Shown piece by piece: positions 40,134-50,233 of a stretch of 64,000 nucleotides of DNA. The DNA lies in assembly GCA_016187935.1 (NCBI GenBank), contig JACPIU010000008.1:58916-122915 (forward strand). Reading direction: 5' to 3'. Made by a program: the position numbers and the translations under genes. The notes under the pieces were generated by a model. It saw only the letters and a list, made by a program, of their open reading frames with translations. It ran no database searches and was not told where the DNA came from. Numbering within the stretch: position 1 is the first letter of the stretch; the number at the start of each line of letters is the position of its first letter. Source of the DNA: Bdellovibrio sp. (GTDB lineage Bacteria > Bdellovibrionota > Bacteriovoracia > Bacteriovoracales > Bacteriovoracaceae).

Positions 40134-41150
40134 TTAAGCACTCATCGCTTCCAAGTTTTCCTCATCCGATAAAGTCGCAAAAATATGTTCAATCATTTTC
40201 TCCAATCGATTCGCCAAAATTTTATCTTTGAGTCCATTTTCTTGCATGGCCTTTTTCAAAAATCCCATGCCATCGTTACTGGTAAAATTTATTTCCTGTA
40301 TGGGCAAGAGTGCATCTAAGAAAACCAGAACACATTCCACATCAGACATTTCCTCTTCTGACAATCGCTTAGGAAATCCCGTTCCATCAATACGTTCATG
40401 ATGCCGGGTAATTAAGTTGGCAACACTTGGATCGGCAAAAAGTTTGGAAATTTTTCCAGAGATTTGCTCATGGCCTTTATAGAGTTGGGTTTCCAGAGGC
40501 AATGCGAGATTTTCTAAATAGTTGATACCCTCTTGATAATCCACTCTCCCTTTCTCCATGGCCTCATAGAGAGAGAAACTCATCTTCTCATGCAATCTCA
40601 AATCCAAAAGCATGCACAGGTGATAGAAGTCGCGCAAGAAAGGGAATTCAACATAGCCCATGGCCAAACACAAAGTCGCACCAAGGGTTCCCATAAGCGC
40701 GCCTCGTGTGAACAGCTCAAAACACTTTGTCTTGATAACACTTTCAATTTGGGGAGGGAGACTATAAAAAACCTGCTCCCCAATATTAACCAGATCAAGC
40801 AAACTTCCCTTCAGAGAGCCGTCCCAATAAACTTTCTTAAACCAATATAAAATTTTATTTCGGATGAGCGGTACTTTTTGAAATTCCTTTTCATTGCGTA
40901 GGCCTAACCACAATTCTTGGGTGCGAGCGACATTTTCAGAATTAATAATCTTTTCGAAAGAAACCAATCCTGGAGAGGATAAATAGCGCTTCATTTTGAT
41001 CGGGTCGACCGGGGAACCCGCGCGCAAAAGTTTTATTGATTTGCCACTCTTAAAAGTAAAAAAAACATCTCCCGGCGAAATTAAATAATTTTGCAATTCC
41101 AAGAGAACTTCCGAGAGCGCTGATACGGCCTCGTCATTTTTGACAGCCAT
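40134..41150 (-). CDS. HD-GYP-like protein, degenerate
   Basis: ATG 41150 follows GGAGAATTTTTG. The 338-residue protein shares the layout of 657-1628: an N-terminal sensor-like domain (GDVFFTFKSGKSIKLLRAG), a helical linker, and a C-terminal HHERIDGTGFPKRL close to residue 251. The HD doublet is not recognisable (the equivalent region reads LCMLLDLRLHEK), so phosphodiesterase activity is doubtful. It probably senses or binds rather than cleaves c-di-GMP. It is co-transcribed with the coiled-coil protein. Confidence 0.78.
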   Translation of the reverse strand: MAVKNDEAVSALSEVLLELQNYLISPGDVFFTFKSGKSIKLLRAGSPVDPIKMKRYLSSPGLVSFEKIINSENVARTQELWLGLRNEKEFQKVPLIRNKILYWFKKVYWDGSLKGSLLDLVNIGEQVFYSLPPQIESVIKTKCFELFTRGALMGTLGATLCLAMGYVEFPFLRDFYHLCMLLDLRLHEKMSFSLYEAMEKGRVDYQEGINYLENLALPLETQLYKGHEQISGKISKLFADPSVANLITRHHERIDGTGFPKRLSEEEMSDVECVLVFLDALLPIQEINFTSNDGMGFLKKAMQENGLKDKILANRLEKMIEHIFATLSDEENLEAMSA

Positions 41151-41162
41151 CAAAAATTCTCC

Positions 41163-41227
41163 AAGTTATGTGTCAAGGCCAAATCACTCAAGTTAGACAG
41201 ACCTACACACATAACTTATCGGAATTT
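41163..41227. repeat. stem-loop between the opp operon and the HD-GYP-like gene
   Basis: AAGTTATGTGT (41163-41173) and ACACATAACTT (41217-41227) are perfect 11-bp inverted arms with a 43-base loop. It lies after the last transporter gene. There is no clean U tract, so it could be an attenuator, operator or processed 3' end. Confidence 0.45.
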
Positions 41228-41277
41228 TTAAGTAAAATTACATTGAGAAAACTAAAAATAGTTAGCTATGTCGAAAA

Positions 41278-42312
41278 TCACTGCAAAGAATTATAGCAAC
41301 GATACTGGTGTGTCGCAGTCGACGATGTAACTCCCGGATAAGTCTTTCTGCATTCTTCCGTGGCCCTCCAGCAACGTGGATGAAAGTGGCACCCACTAGG
41401 CGGATTCATCGGACTTGGAATGTCACCTTCCAAAATAATTCGCTCGGTTTTCGCAGTTGGGTCGGGGTTAGGAATGGCCGAGAAAAGAGCTTTAGTATAA
41501 GGGTGCCGGCAAGCTCCGTATAATTCTTTTGATTCTGCAATTTCTACAACATTACCTAAGTACATAACCGCTACTCGGTTAGAAATGAATTCAACCACTT
41601 TTAAGTCGTGGGCAATAAATAAAAAGGTCAGACCTAAATCTTTCTGAAGGTCCATGAGGAGGTTGATAACTTGGGCCTGCACGGAAACGTCAAGAGCAGA
41701 CACGGGTTCATCACAAACGATAAAATCTGGCTCGACTGCGAGGGCGCGAGCGATACAGATACGTTGTCTCTGCCCGCCAGAAAATTCATGAGGGTATTTA
41801 TTCAAAGTATCTTTAGGCATTTGCACGTAATCAAGCAACTGAAACAGACGCTTGAGTCGAGATTCCTTGTCACCACAGAGATTATGAATAAGAAGTGGCT
41901 CTGCCAGAATCGCTCCGACAGTCATGCGCGGATTCAAAGACGCATACGGGTCTTGAAAAATAATTTGCATGCGACGGCGAATTTCTCGCAAATCCTCAGG
42001 ATTCAGTTTTGTAACATCTATCCCGTCAAAAATGACATCGCCAGATGTGGGCTCGATTAGACGTAAAAGACTTCTTCCCAAAGTCGTCTTGCCACAACCA
42101 GACTCACCAACCAGTCCAAGCGTTTCTCCTCGATTAATCGTAAATGATACATCCGAAACGGCCTTAACCGCACCGACTTCGCGTCCTAAAATTCCACCGC
42201 GAATGGGAAAGCTTTTCACCAGATTGCGAACTTCCAAAATAGGCCGATTATTCAAATCCTTAGAAACTTTGCCGTTTGATAGAGGCTGCACTACTTGTTC
42301 TGTCATGTTCAT
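41278..42312 (-). CDS. oppF: oligopeptide ABC transporter ATPase (second)
   Basis: The 344-residue ATPase has Walker A GESGCGKT, the signature FSGGQRQR, Walker [13 protein letters not shown] and the H-loop FIAHD. The Opp/Dpp C-terminal extension follows, with [14 protein letters not shown]-type residues and four cysteines ([15 protein letters not shown]) typical of an iron-sulfur or metal site in OppF. It drives peptide import with the partner ATPase. It is the last gene of the A-B-C-D-F operon. Confidence 0.92.
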   Translation of the reverse strand: MNMTEQVVQPLSNGKVSKDLNNRPILEVRNLVKSFPIRGGILGREVGAVKAVSDVSFTINRGETLGLVGESGCGKTTLGRSLLRLIEPTSGDVIFDGIDVTKLNPEDLREIRRRMQIIFQDPYASLNPRMTVGAILAEPLLIHNLCGDKESRLKRLFQLLDYVQMPKDTLNKYPHEFSGGQRQRICIARALAVEPDFIVCDEPVSALDVSVQAQVINLLMDLQKDLGLTFLFIAHDLKVVEFISNRVAVMYLGNVVEIAESKELYGACRHPYTKALFSAIPNPDPTAKTERIILEGDIPSPMNPPSGCHFHPRCWRATEECRKTYPGVTSSTATHQYRCYNSLQ

Positions 42313-42338
42313 TTACCTTTTCACAAATATATAAGTCA

Positions 42339-43334
42339 TTAAACAACGATGGGATTAAAACAACTCACCTCATGCCCAAGTGCCAAGTTTTCCAATTGAG
42401 GCATCCCCTTCCGTCCCCGACAATCCTCAGTAACAAAATTACAGCGATCCTGGAAACTGCAACCGGTCGGCAAATCGAATAAACTAGGCACCATTCCCTC
42501 AATCGTAGGTAAACGGCCTTTTTCCTTATTTTTGGTTGAGTCATAAGATGGAATCGACTCAAGCAGCCCTTTGGTATAGGGATGTCGAGGACGACTGAAA
42601 ACAGTTTTAATATTGGCCTTCTCAACCATCTGGCCACAATACATTACCGCCACTTGATCACAGGTTTCCGCAACCACACCTAAATCGTGAGTGATCATGA
42701 TTATGGCCATACCTAAATCACTTTGAAGTTTTTTCATCAACTCCAAAATCTGGGCCTGAATAGTTACATCCAAAGCAGTGGATGGCTCATCCGCAATTAA
42801 AATATCGGGACGGCAAGCAAGAGACATGGCAATCATCACACGTTGCCGCATTCCCCCTGACATCTGATGGGGATACTCTAAATATCGTCGTTCAGGAGAG
42901 GGAATCCCAACCATTTTGAGTAGCTCAATCCCTTGATTGCGACGCTCGGCCTTGGAATACTCCTGTTGATGAAGAGCAAAGACCTCCTCAATTTGATTTC
43001 CCACTGTGAAAACCGGATTCAAAGAAGTCATGGGCTCCTGAAAAATCATAGCTATTTTATTGCCACGAATTCTTCTCATCTCATCGAGTGGCAGATGCAG
43101 GAGGTTTTGCCCACGAAAAAAAATCTCACCTCTGGCAATTTCACCGGGAGGATTGGGAATTAATCGCATGACAGAAAGGGCGGTAACCGATTTACCTGAG
43201 CCAGACTCTCCCACTATACCCAGAGTTTGTCCCCGATAGAGCTCAAAATTCACACCGTTCACCGCAGTAACCTTGCCGCGGTCAGTACGAAATTGCACAA
43301 CCAGGTCTTTAACTTCTAACAACTTTTCATTCAT
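42339..43334 (-). CDS. oppD: oligopeptide ABC transporter ATPase (first)
   Basis: The 331-residue protein shows Walker A GESGSGKS, signature MSGGMRQR, Walker [15 protein letters not shown]-loop MITHD and the OppD-type C-terminus ([23 protein letters not shown]). It overlaps oppC by 4 bases and precedes oppF by 26 bases. The two ATPases form a heterodimer beneath the membrane pair. Confidence 0.92.
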   Translation of the reverse strand: MNEKLLEVKDLVVQFRTDRGKVTAVNGVNFELYRGQTLGIVGESGSGKSVTALSVMRLIPNPPGEIARGEIFFRGQNLLHLPLDEMRRIRGNKIAMIFQEPMTSLNPVFTVGNQIEEVFALHQQEYSKAERRNQGIELLKMVGIPSPERRYLEYPHQMSGGMRQRVMIAMSLACRPDILIADEPSTALDVTIQAQILELMKKLQSDLGMAIIMITHDLGVVAETCDQVAVMYCGQMVEKANIKTVFSRPRHPYTKGLLESIPSYDSTKNKEKGRLPTIEGMVPSLFDLPTGCSFQDRCNFVTEDCRGRKGMPQLENLALGHEVSCFNPIVV

Positions 43335-44245
43335 GATTTACCTTTCAGTTTGGGATCAAGAGCATCGCGTAGAGCATCTCCTAAAATGTTGAAGGCCAAT
43401 ACAATAACAAACATGGCCGCTGTGGCTGCAGCTAACTGCCACCACACTCCACGCGCCAATTCTAATTTAGCGTCATCAATCATGGTTCCCCATGAAGGAC
43501 GACCTTGAACACCGAGTCCAAGATACGAAAGAATAACTTCTGATTTGATGGCGGTTTGAAACTGAAGCGAGAAATTAATAATAACAAGATGGAGAACATT
43601 GGGAATAATATGCTTGAACAATCGCCGCATATCCCCACCGCCGATGGCCTTGGCAGCTTGGACATATTCACGGTCCTTATGCCGCATAACTTCGGCACGA
43701 ATCACGCGACATAAATTCTCCCAGCTGGTTAAACCTAAGGCCAGATAAACAGCCACCAGACCTTTTCCCAAAATAAAAGAGATGGCCACGATGAGCATGA
43801 TATAGGGAATAGAACTGAAAGTGGTATAAAACCACACAATAACTTCATCTATCTTACCACCAAAATAACCTGCGATAGCACCGAGAAAGACTCCGATCGT
43901 CACGGCAATCATCGCTGTCACGATACCAACGGAAAGGGCCACTTCAGCGCCTTTAAGAGTCTTGGCGACCACACTTCGCCCAAAAATATCCGTGCCAAAA
44001 ATATAATCCGCTGATGGTGGCGCATATGAAGGGCCAATTTCTTTGGACCAATCAGCAGCAATCAGTCCCAGTCCCGTCAAGAGCGCGATAAGGGCATAAA
44101 TACCAATGACCGTAATCGCAGCGACAGCATATCGATCTTTCATCAAAGTTTCGAAGGCGTGCTGCCATAAGGATTTTGACTTATGATTATCGACTTTTGC
44201 TACCACTGTTTGCATTGTCTCCACTTGTTCCATCGCCGACCTCAC
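43331..44245 (-). CDS. oppC: oligopeptide ABC transporter permease C
   Basis: The 304-residue permease has six membrane helices and the N-terminal OppC extension. The binding-protein-dependent EAA motif reads [21 protein letters not shown], and GTDIFGRSV is the typical OppC/DppC segment. ATGA overlaps link it to oppB upstream and oppD downstream. Confidence 0.92.
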   Translation of the reverse strand: MRSAMEQVETMQTVVAKVDNHKSKSLWQHAFETLMKDRYAVAAITVIGIYALIALLTGLGLIAADWSKEIGPSYAPPSADYIFGTDIFGRSVVAKTLKGAEVALSVGIVTAMIAVTIGVFLGAIAGYFGGKIDEVIVWFYTTFSSIPYIMLIVAISFILGKGLVAVYLALGLTSWENLCRVIRAEVMRHKDREYVQAAKAIGGGDMRRLFKHIIPNVLHLVIINFSLQFQTAIKSEVILSYLGLGVQGRPSWGTMIDDAKLELARGVWWQLAAATAAMFVIVLAFNILGDALRDALDPKLKGKS

Positions 44246-45183
44246 TTTAAACGCACGCGTGGGTCAACCAATGTATAGAGCACATCAGTGATCACGGAAA
44301 AAATTATGTACGCAACGGCAGACAGAACTGTCATAGCTCGAACCACTGGAAAGTCGGTGGAATTAATGGCATTCAAGGTAATCCCTCCCAATCCAGGAAT
44401 CCCAAAGAAACTCTCGAGCAAAAGAGCACCCAAAATTAAAAAAGGGATTTGAATAACGACCCAGGTAATAATAGGAATCATGGCATTCTTTAAAATATGT
44501 TTAAAAAGAATAACCTTTTCATTCAGCCCTTTGGCCCGCGCTGTTCGCACATAATCCATATAGACTTCATCGAGAATCACGGTTCGGTAGAAACGCACAT
44601 CAGGACCGATACTCAACACAATCCAAATGATACAAGGTAGCGCTACGTATGGCACAAACGCTGGAAAGCCATGCTCATATCCCGAGATTTCAAAAAATCC
44701 CAAATCATAGGCCAGAATTTTTTGTCCAAAGAGAATGTAAGCTAAACTGGGAATGCTCATCATGGCCACGCAAACCAAGACTGCAGCTCGATCCAAGAAG
44801 TGACCGCGATAAAACGCCACAAAAAGGGATACTACCAATGAAATAATCAAAGCAATAAGAAAGGCCGGAAACGTAACCGTGAGAGAAGGGATGGCCCCAT
44901 TTTTTATCATCTCGATAATTTCCTGCTTGGTCGACCAAGATCGCCCAAAGTCGAATGTGAAAGCAGACTTCACAATGTCCAGATATTGAACAACGTATGA
45001 ACGATCCAGCCCAAGCTCATGCCTCAACTCTTGCATCTGCTTGAGATTGGCGTGCTTCCCCAACAACATCAAAGTAGGATCGGGGGAAACGAGATTAAAC
45101 AAAACGAAAATGATTAGGCAGACACCTAATAAAACAGGAATCACATAAAGGATTCGTCTCAATACATAAACATAAATATTCAA
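44242..45183 (-). CDS. oppB: oligopeptide ABC transporter permease B
   Basis: The 313-residue permease begins with MNIYVYVLRRILYVIPVLLG, the family start. The EAA loop is YVRTARAKGLNEKVILFKH, and PFLILGALLLESFFGIPGLG precedes the final helices. It pairs with OppC as the channel. It follows oppA by 38 bases. Confidence 0.92.
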   Translation of the reverse strand: MNIYVYVLRRILYVIPVLLGVCLIIFVLFNLVSPDPTLMLLGKHANLKQMQELRHELGLDRSYVVQYLDIVKSAFTFDFGRSWSTKQEIIEMIKNGAIPSLTVTFPAFLIALIISLVVSLFVAFYRGHFLDRAAVLVCVAMMSIPSLAYILFGQKILAYDLGFFEISGYEHGFPAFVPYVALPCIIWIVLSIGPDVRFYRTVILDEVYMDYVRTARAKGLNEKVILFKHILKNAMIPIITWVVIQIPFLILGALLLESFFGIPGLGGITLNAINSTDFPVVRAMTVLSAVAYIIFSVITDVLYTLVDPRVRLK

Positions 45184-45221
45184 AGGGCTGCCCTCACTTT
45201 TGCAAAATAATCTCTATGCCA

Positions 45222-46979
45222 TTAAAGCTTTGCGCTGACCGCTTGTTTCATGGCCAAATCCACATTCAAATACTGGGCCTGTCCGGATTCAAAATCTGTA
45301 GGAATGTAGTTCTTAAGCCAAGCATGATGGAGCACATAACTCTGGCGGTGAACACCATAAATCCAAGGTACCAAATCTGACGCCATCAAATTCAACTTTT
45401 CATAGAGGGCAGTTCTCTCAGGAGTGTCCTGCATCACAGCGGCTTTGGCAAAAAGTGCATTAAACTCAGGATTATCATAGTTGGAACCATTCGCACCTGG
45501 CGTCTTATTCGGTCCATAGAGAAGCTGCAAGAAATTTTCCGCATCAGGATAATCAGCGCCCCAAGCGATACCATAAGTCTGAACAGTTTTGTTGTTGATT
45601 TTTTTCTGCAAATCAGGCCATGGATTTTGCACGACCTTAATACGCACACCAATTTGCTCCATCTGTGATTTGAAATGCTCTCCCATTTGTCGTGAGACTG
45701 TGGAGCTTGGGCAATCATAAGTAATTTCGGGCAATCCTTTGCCTCCCGGATAACCTGCTTCCGCCAATTGCTGCTTAGCTTTTTCAAGGTTCAGCCCACG
45801 CCACGGACTCAAGTAATCATGCTTGTAACCTGCAATCCCTGGTGGGATGACAGATTGGGCAGGCAAGGCCGTACCGTTATAGAAAAGTTCATTGGATTTA
45901 TTTACATCGTAAGCCAAACTCATGGCACGGCGGAGTTTAACATTTTGAAAGAGGGGATTTTCGTGATTAAAGGCAGTATATGTCACATCCAAGGAAGGCT
46001 CGATCAAGAGTTGAATCCCTTTCTTTGCCAAATCATCACTTAATTGTCGAGAAGGAGTCAAAGCCGAGGCAAAATTGTCTTTTGGAATAGCAATGTAATC
46101 TAAATTGCCTTTTTGAAAGTTCAACCATCGTGGCTGATCCTCTTCCAAAATCGTCACTACGATCTTATCAATCAAAGGCAGCGTTTTCCCTGCATCCTCT
46201 AAATAGCCCAGTTTTTTATACTCATCACTGGCTTCAGATGGATACAATTTTGTGCGAAATTTTGGGTTTTTGGCATATGTAATTTTGTTGGTCTGCTCAA
46301 ATTTAGGCAGAACAAATGGCCCAGTGCCGACGGGATGATTGAGAAACTCTTTACCGTAAAAGTCTACCACTTCTTTAGGCACAGCGAAGGTAAAAGTCAT
46401 AGCGAGAGAATAGAGGAACTGAGGGAAATTCTTCTTCAAAACAAAACGTAAGGTATACTTGTCAACCGCTTGAACGCCTTCGATGACCTCATTGTAATCA
46501 ACCACATCTTTTGCAGCATTTTTATCTCGCCATTCATTCAGCCCCTTAATTTTACCATCAAGTAACCACCATCCAGTACTCTGGAGTTTGGGATCTGCCA
46601 AACGTTTGAAGGAATATACAAAGTCTTCTGCCATCAACTCGCGCCCTTTGCCGCCAGGGAAGGCCTGATCATCATGAAAAAAGACACCTTGTTTAATTTT
46701 AAATGTATAGGTAAACCCATCGGCACTCACTTCAGGCATGCTCTCGGCCAAATTTGGTACAAGAGTATAAGGTCGCTTGAGATAGTGATACTCGAGCAGG
46801 CCTTCATAGACTCGTGCCACTTCATTAGATGAATACCGATCATCGGCATAGATTGGATCCATACCCTTTATCTTTGCCGTAACAACCAGATTAAGTACCT
46901 TCTCTTTGGAATCCATCTTCTTTGTACAGCCAACATTTAGTAATCCCAGCATGGCCAAAAAAATTAGCGCTAACTTCAT
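45222..46979 (-). CDS. oppA: oligopeptide-binding lipoprotein (SBP family 5)
   Basis: ATG 46979 follows AAAGGATGG at five bases, giving 585 residues. The signal ends with lipobox LLNVGC. Family 5 solute-binding features are clear: TKxxGMDPIYADD, ADGFTYTFKIKQGVFFHDD, NHPVGTGPFVL, LRRAMSLAYDVNKSNELFYNG and a C-terminal YGIAWGADYPDAENFLQ. It delivers peptides to the OppBC channel and is the first gene of the operon. Peptide uptake suits a predator or proteolytic scavenger. Confidence 0.92.
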   Translation of the reverse strand: MKLALIFLAMLGLLNVGCTKKMDSKEKVLNLVVTAKIKGMDPIYADDRYSSNEVARVYEGLLEYHYLKRPYTLVPNLAESMPEVSADGFTYTFKIKQGVFFHDDQAFPGGKGRELMAEDFVYSFKRLADPKLQSTGWWLLDGKIKGLNEWRDKNAAKDVVDYNEVIEGVQAVDKYTLRFVLKKNFPQFLYSLAMTFTFAVPKEVVDFYGKEFLNHPVGTGPFVLPKFEQTNKITYAKNPKFRTKLYPSEASDEYKKLGYLEDAGKTLPLIDKIVVTILEEDQPRWLNFQKGNLDYIAIPKDNFASALTPSRQLSDDLAKKGIQLLIEPSLDVTYTAFNHENPLFQNVKLRRAMSLAYDVNKSNELFYNGTALPAQSVIPPGIAGYKHDYLSPWRGLNLEKAKQQLAEAGYPGGKGLPEITYDCPSSTVSRQMGEHFKSQMEQIGVRIKVVQNPWPDLQKKINNKTVQTYGIAWGADYPDAENFLQLLYGPNKTPGANGSNYDNPEFNALFAKAAVMQDTPERTALYEKLNLMASDLVPWIYGVHRQSYVLHHAWLKNYIPTDFESGQAQYLNVDLAMKQAVSAKL

Positions 46980-47105
46980 AATTACCATCCTTTAAAAAGA
47001 CCCCGTAAAAGACTTCGAAGACCAAAAACACACTTTGGGCACTATATAAAAAAGAATGGAGCTTGCCAACGCCGGATAAGAAGAATCCCTCCCTAGCACC
47101 GCGCA

Positions 47106-47861
47106 TCACTGGGCCTTCGACCGACATTCTTTAATAAAAAACTTGGCCGAGATGGGTGATGAAGGAGTTGAGGCGATCGGCCGTGCCAGATGTTGAACTT
47201 CCACTAACTGAAAATAATTTTGTTTTTCCTCAAGTTGGGAAGCTTTTAGCTTAAAGCTATCTCCTCCCCGTTGGCCTTCTATCAGAATTTCTCCATTATC
47301 TAATCTTACTTCGTAATGCCGATCTGTACCGGCAACTGTGCATACCCAATCCCCAGATTTTCCCTTTGCCCGACACCGTGACTCCACCTTCACTGAAAGG
47401 ATTAAAAAATCACTTAAGGCCTCAACCAGAGTTTGCCAAGCCGCGAATTGAACGTCCCTAGATTGCCCATCCTTTTGCTTTGAAACCTGGGTAACCCAGG
47501 CGGTCTTTCTTTGCGCATAATCTAGTTCTATCACCTCTTCACCTTTCAGGGGAATTTGGATACCCAAACGCCACAAATTTTGCGACAGAAGTAGTTCACT
47601 ATAAAAACTGACTAGATGTCGCTCGCCCTCTCCCTCAAAACGGGCACGGCCTTCACTATTCCAACACAATTTTTGCAGTACAATCTCAGGTGAAGAATAA
47701 ATCTGCGATTTGGGCCGATGTAACAGAGAAGAACATCCGCTCCATAATAAAATGGCACAAGAGGTGACTATTATTCTGACTGAACAGAGGCAGGCAGACG
47801 AACTTCTTCCATTTCCTCCATGGCTTCGAGTACTTCGCTTCGCTCTGATTCGACTTTGCAA
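47106..47861 (-). CDS. lipoprotein, possibly LolB-like, with an awkward start
   Basis: The frame encodes a clear lipoprotein signal (IIVTSCAILLWSGCSS) and a soluble domain with RARFEGEGERHLVSFYSELLL and VIELDYAQRKTAWV that resembles LolB/DUF4292-like outer-membrane lipoproteins. The only standard start codon is ATG 47861. This adds 28 Arg/Ser-rich residues and overlaps the TPR gene by 91 bases. No GTG or TTG exists closer to the signal, so either the long overlap is real or an unusual codon (ATA or ATT) is used. Confidence 0.65.
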   Translation of the reverse strand: MQSRIRAKRSTRSHGGNGRSSSACLCSVRIIVTSCAILLWSGCSSLLHRPKSQIYSSPEIVLQKLCWNSEGRARFEGEGERHLVSFYSELLLSQNLWRLGIQIPLKGEEVIELDYAQRKTAWVTQVSKQKDGQSRDVQFAAWQTLVEALSDFLILSVKVESRCRAKGKSGDWVCTVAGTDRHYEVRLDNGEILIEGQRGGDSFKLKASQLEEKQNYFQLVEVQHLARPIASTPSSPISAKFFIKECRSKAQ

Positions 47862-49687
47862 TTTTTGAGGGCCTCAACAAAATATTTTTTCGCTTCCTTC
47901 AATCTTTGCATTTTGAGGTAGACTTGAGCAAGGTGCTTTGTGATCACCACATCATCCTTTTGCAAATTCCACGCTTTCTCAATGTGGGTCAGGGCCTTTT
48001 TGAAATCCCCTACCTTAAAATAGTACCAGCCGAGTGAATCGAGTATATAGCCGTCATCTGGTCTAAGTTTGACCGCCTGAACAATATAATCCAGGGCCTT
48101 GTCCATTTCCACCCCGCGGTCGAGTAGTGAATAACCGACAAAATTTAGAGCATGGGCATTCTGGGGATCACGCTTTAAAATTTCCTCCACGATCTTTTGA
48201 GATTTATCGTAGTCGGCCACTTTTTCGTAGAGAGATGCCAAAAAATAACGTTGCTGGTCACCAAATTTTTCGCTTGTCACCACCAGTTCGAGCCACTTAA
48301 TTGCTTCCTCGGTCTGTCCCATCCCCTCATAATGACCCGCAAGATTGACATACAACTCGGTCTTCAATTCAGGATAAGCGGAAGCTTGTTTCTTCACAAA
48401 CTCCAATAAAACCTGGAGCCCTTCCTCACTGTTATTGAGATGATCTTCCTGGGCCCTGACTTGCAAAATCGTAGCTATTTGCAAATTACTATCAAGAAAG
48501 AGCGAACTGGAATTAGGCACTTTTGAATAGTAGGTTACAGCATCTTCAAACTCACCCGTTTGCTGGTACAAAGCTCCAAGGTAATAAATAATTTTATCAT
48601 TCTCCGGAACCGATTCTAAGACCTGCTTAAAAAGCTCCTTAGCATCGCTATATCGTTTGACATCAGTATAGAGAATGCCCAAACGTATCTTAAGATTGAG
48701 ATCACTTGGATCGATACCTGCCAGTTTTTCAGCATAGGGTAAAACCTTGTCAAACATTTCACCCGCAAACATGACTTGCACCAAACGAGATAAAACGGTG
48801 TAGTTGTCGGGATTCTCTTTAATGAATTTTTCATAAATTGCAGCGGCACCCTTGTAATCTTCTTTTTCCTCACGTAGCAACCCCAATCCCATTGCCGCTT
48901 GATAATACGTTTTATCAATCTGAATCGCTATTCGAAAATTTTTGGCGGCGGCTTCGCGCTTCTCCTGCACAAGAGCGATCTTTCCCCTATAGTAGGCGAA
49001 AATAGCTTTGCCTTTTGAGTTCTTCTGGCAGGAATCTAGCAAGCGATTGGCATCATCAAATTTCTTCGCGGTAGCGTAACTCTTGGCCAAAAAGACACAC
49101 GCTTCCTCAGATTTAGGAAACATGGTCATGAGTTTTTTATACGTTTGCTGGGCCTGGGGGTCATTCTCCATTGTGGTATAGACCCCCCCCAAAATTAATC
49201 CTACATTTTCATCTTCTTGTTTCGGTCGTGCAAAAAGTTTTTCCAGCACATCTTTCGCTTCTACCAGCTCTCCAAGGCGAATCATTTCTATCGCGTACTT
49301 CTTCTGGATGTAAGCATCTTCAGGATTAAGCTCCATGACATATTTAAAAAGAAAAGCTGCAGTTCGTGCATCGCCGCGGATAGAAGAATCATTGGCCTTC
49401 AAAAACAGATCGGTTGAAAGGAATTGAATTCCCGGCCCACCTGCTTTTTTGGATTCGGCCACTAAAACATCTAAACGTTTTGAGGCATTTTGATAAATTT
49501 TTTCAATTTCTTGATTGAGCTTTGAATCACTTTTTTGGTTACCGGCTACTTCTTGATCCTCTTGAGTACCTTGAATACTATGATGGCCACAAGCGAATAA
49601 TGTGATACATAAGAATGTCAGTATTAAACTTGTTGTTGGCCACTTCACAACGATACATTTTTTCACTTTGCACGCTTGCTTTTTCAT
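47771..49687 (-). CDS. TPR-repeat lipoprotein
   Basis: The 638-residue protein has a signal peptide with lipobox LFAC (Cys33). About 12-14 tetratricopeptide repeats follow from residue 85 on, for example AAAIYEKFIKENPDNYTVLSR, AKELFKQVLESVPENDKII and ALTHIEKAWNLQKDDVVI. TPR lipoproteins scaffold complexes at the outer membrane. The downstream lipoprotein gene overlaps its 3' end, suggesting the two work together, perhaps in lipoprotein or outer-membrane assembly (inference). Confidence 0.88.
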   Translation of the reverse strand: MKKQACKVKKCIVVKWPTTSLILTFLCITLFACGHHSIQGTQEDQEVAGNQKSDSKLNQEIEKIYQNASKRLDVLVAESKKAGGPGIQFLSTDLFLKANDSSIRGDARTAAFLFKYVMELNPEDAYIQKKYAIEMIRLGELVEAKDVLEKLFARPKQEDENVGLILGGVYTTMENDPQAQQTYKKLMTMFPKSEEACVFLAKSYATAKKFDDANRLLDSCQKNSKGKAIFAYYRGKIALVQEKREAAAKNFRIAIQIDKTYYQAAMGLGLLREEKEDYKGAAAIYEKFIKENPDNYTVLSRLVQVMFAGEMFDKVLPYAEKLAGIDPSDLNLKIRLGILYTDVKRYSDAKELFKQVLESVPENDKIIYYLGALYQQTGEFEDAVTYYSKVPNSSSLFLDSNLQIATILQVRAQEDHLNNSEEGLQVLLEFVKKQASAYPELKTELYVNLAGHYEGMGQTEEAIKWLELVVTSEKFGDQQRYFLASLYEKVADYDKSQKIVEEILKRDPQNAHALNFVGYSLLDRGVEMDKALDYIVQAVKLRPDDGYILDSLGWYYFKVGDFKKALTHIEKAWNLQKDDVVITKHLAQVYLKMQRLKEAKKYFVEALKNCKVESERSEVLEAMEEMEEVRLPASVQSE

Positions 49688-50233
49688 TCACTTATTTCCT
49701 TGGCCTCAAAATGAGAATTCGATGAGACCTTTCAGGCATTACCGCTTACTGCGGGCCTAATGTCCCTTTCGAAAGAGTTGCTGCAAAGGTTTATGACTGG
49801 GAGAGATTTTGCTAATAGACCTCCTAACTGGCAACTTTTTCCTTACACTTAAAGCCATGCGTAAAGCATAGTAGATTCAAGGCGTTATAACGCATCTCAA
49901 TGGTTTTATGACATGCCTTCATACCTATTTTCAACTGGTTACAGATCGAAAATACGACCTTAATAGCATTTTGAGCGGCCATCATGCATAAAGAAGGTTG
50001 ACAGATGAGCGTCATAGCGATATTTCATGGGCAAAATTCGAAGCAAAGCGCTATGAGATGTGCGTTGTGCCCTTTTTCGACCATAACTTTTGGAAATCAA
50101 AGAGGTTAGGTTAAATAAGGCTCGTGATGCGGCACGTTGAAATAAGTACAAGCCTAGTGTTTATATGAGGAATTAAAGGTTATATACCCACCGAATTAAT
50201 AAAGAGGTAGGTTTTTAAAAATAGGGGAAAACA
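49688..50233. other. 545-bp gap with possible decayed minus-strand coding sequence
   Basis: The minus strand reads two overlapping, frame-disrupted stretches: SYGRKRAQRTSHSALLRILP followed by KYRYDAHLSTFFMHDG (50151-49960), then IGMKACHKTIEMRYNALNLL in another frame (49940-49824). The composition is protein-like and basic, as in a decayed transposase or phage protein, but no family is recognised. The phaR promoter must lie at the right end. A structured RNA cannot be excluded. Confidence 0.35.

Noticed and set aside
41163-41227. Stem-loop after the transporter genes as a strong terminator.
   Set aside because: The loop is 43 bases and no clear run of T's follows on the minus strand, so I only list it as a stem-loop.
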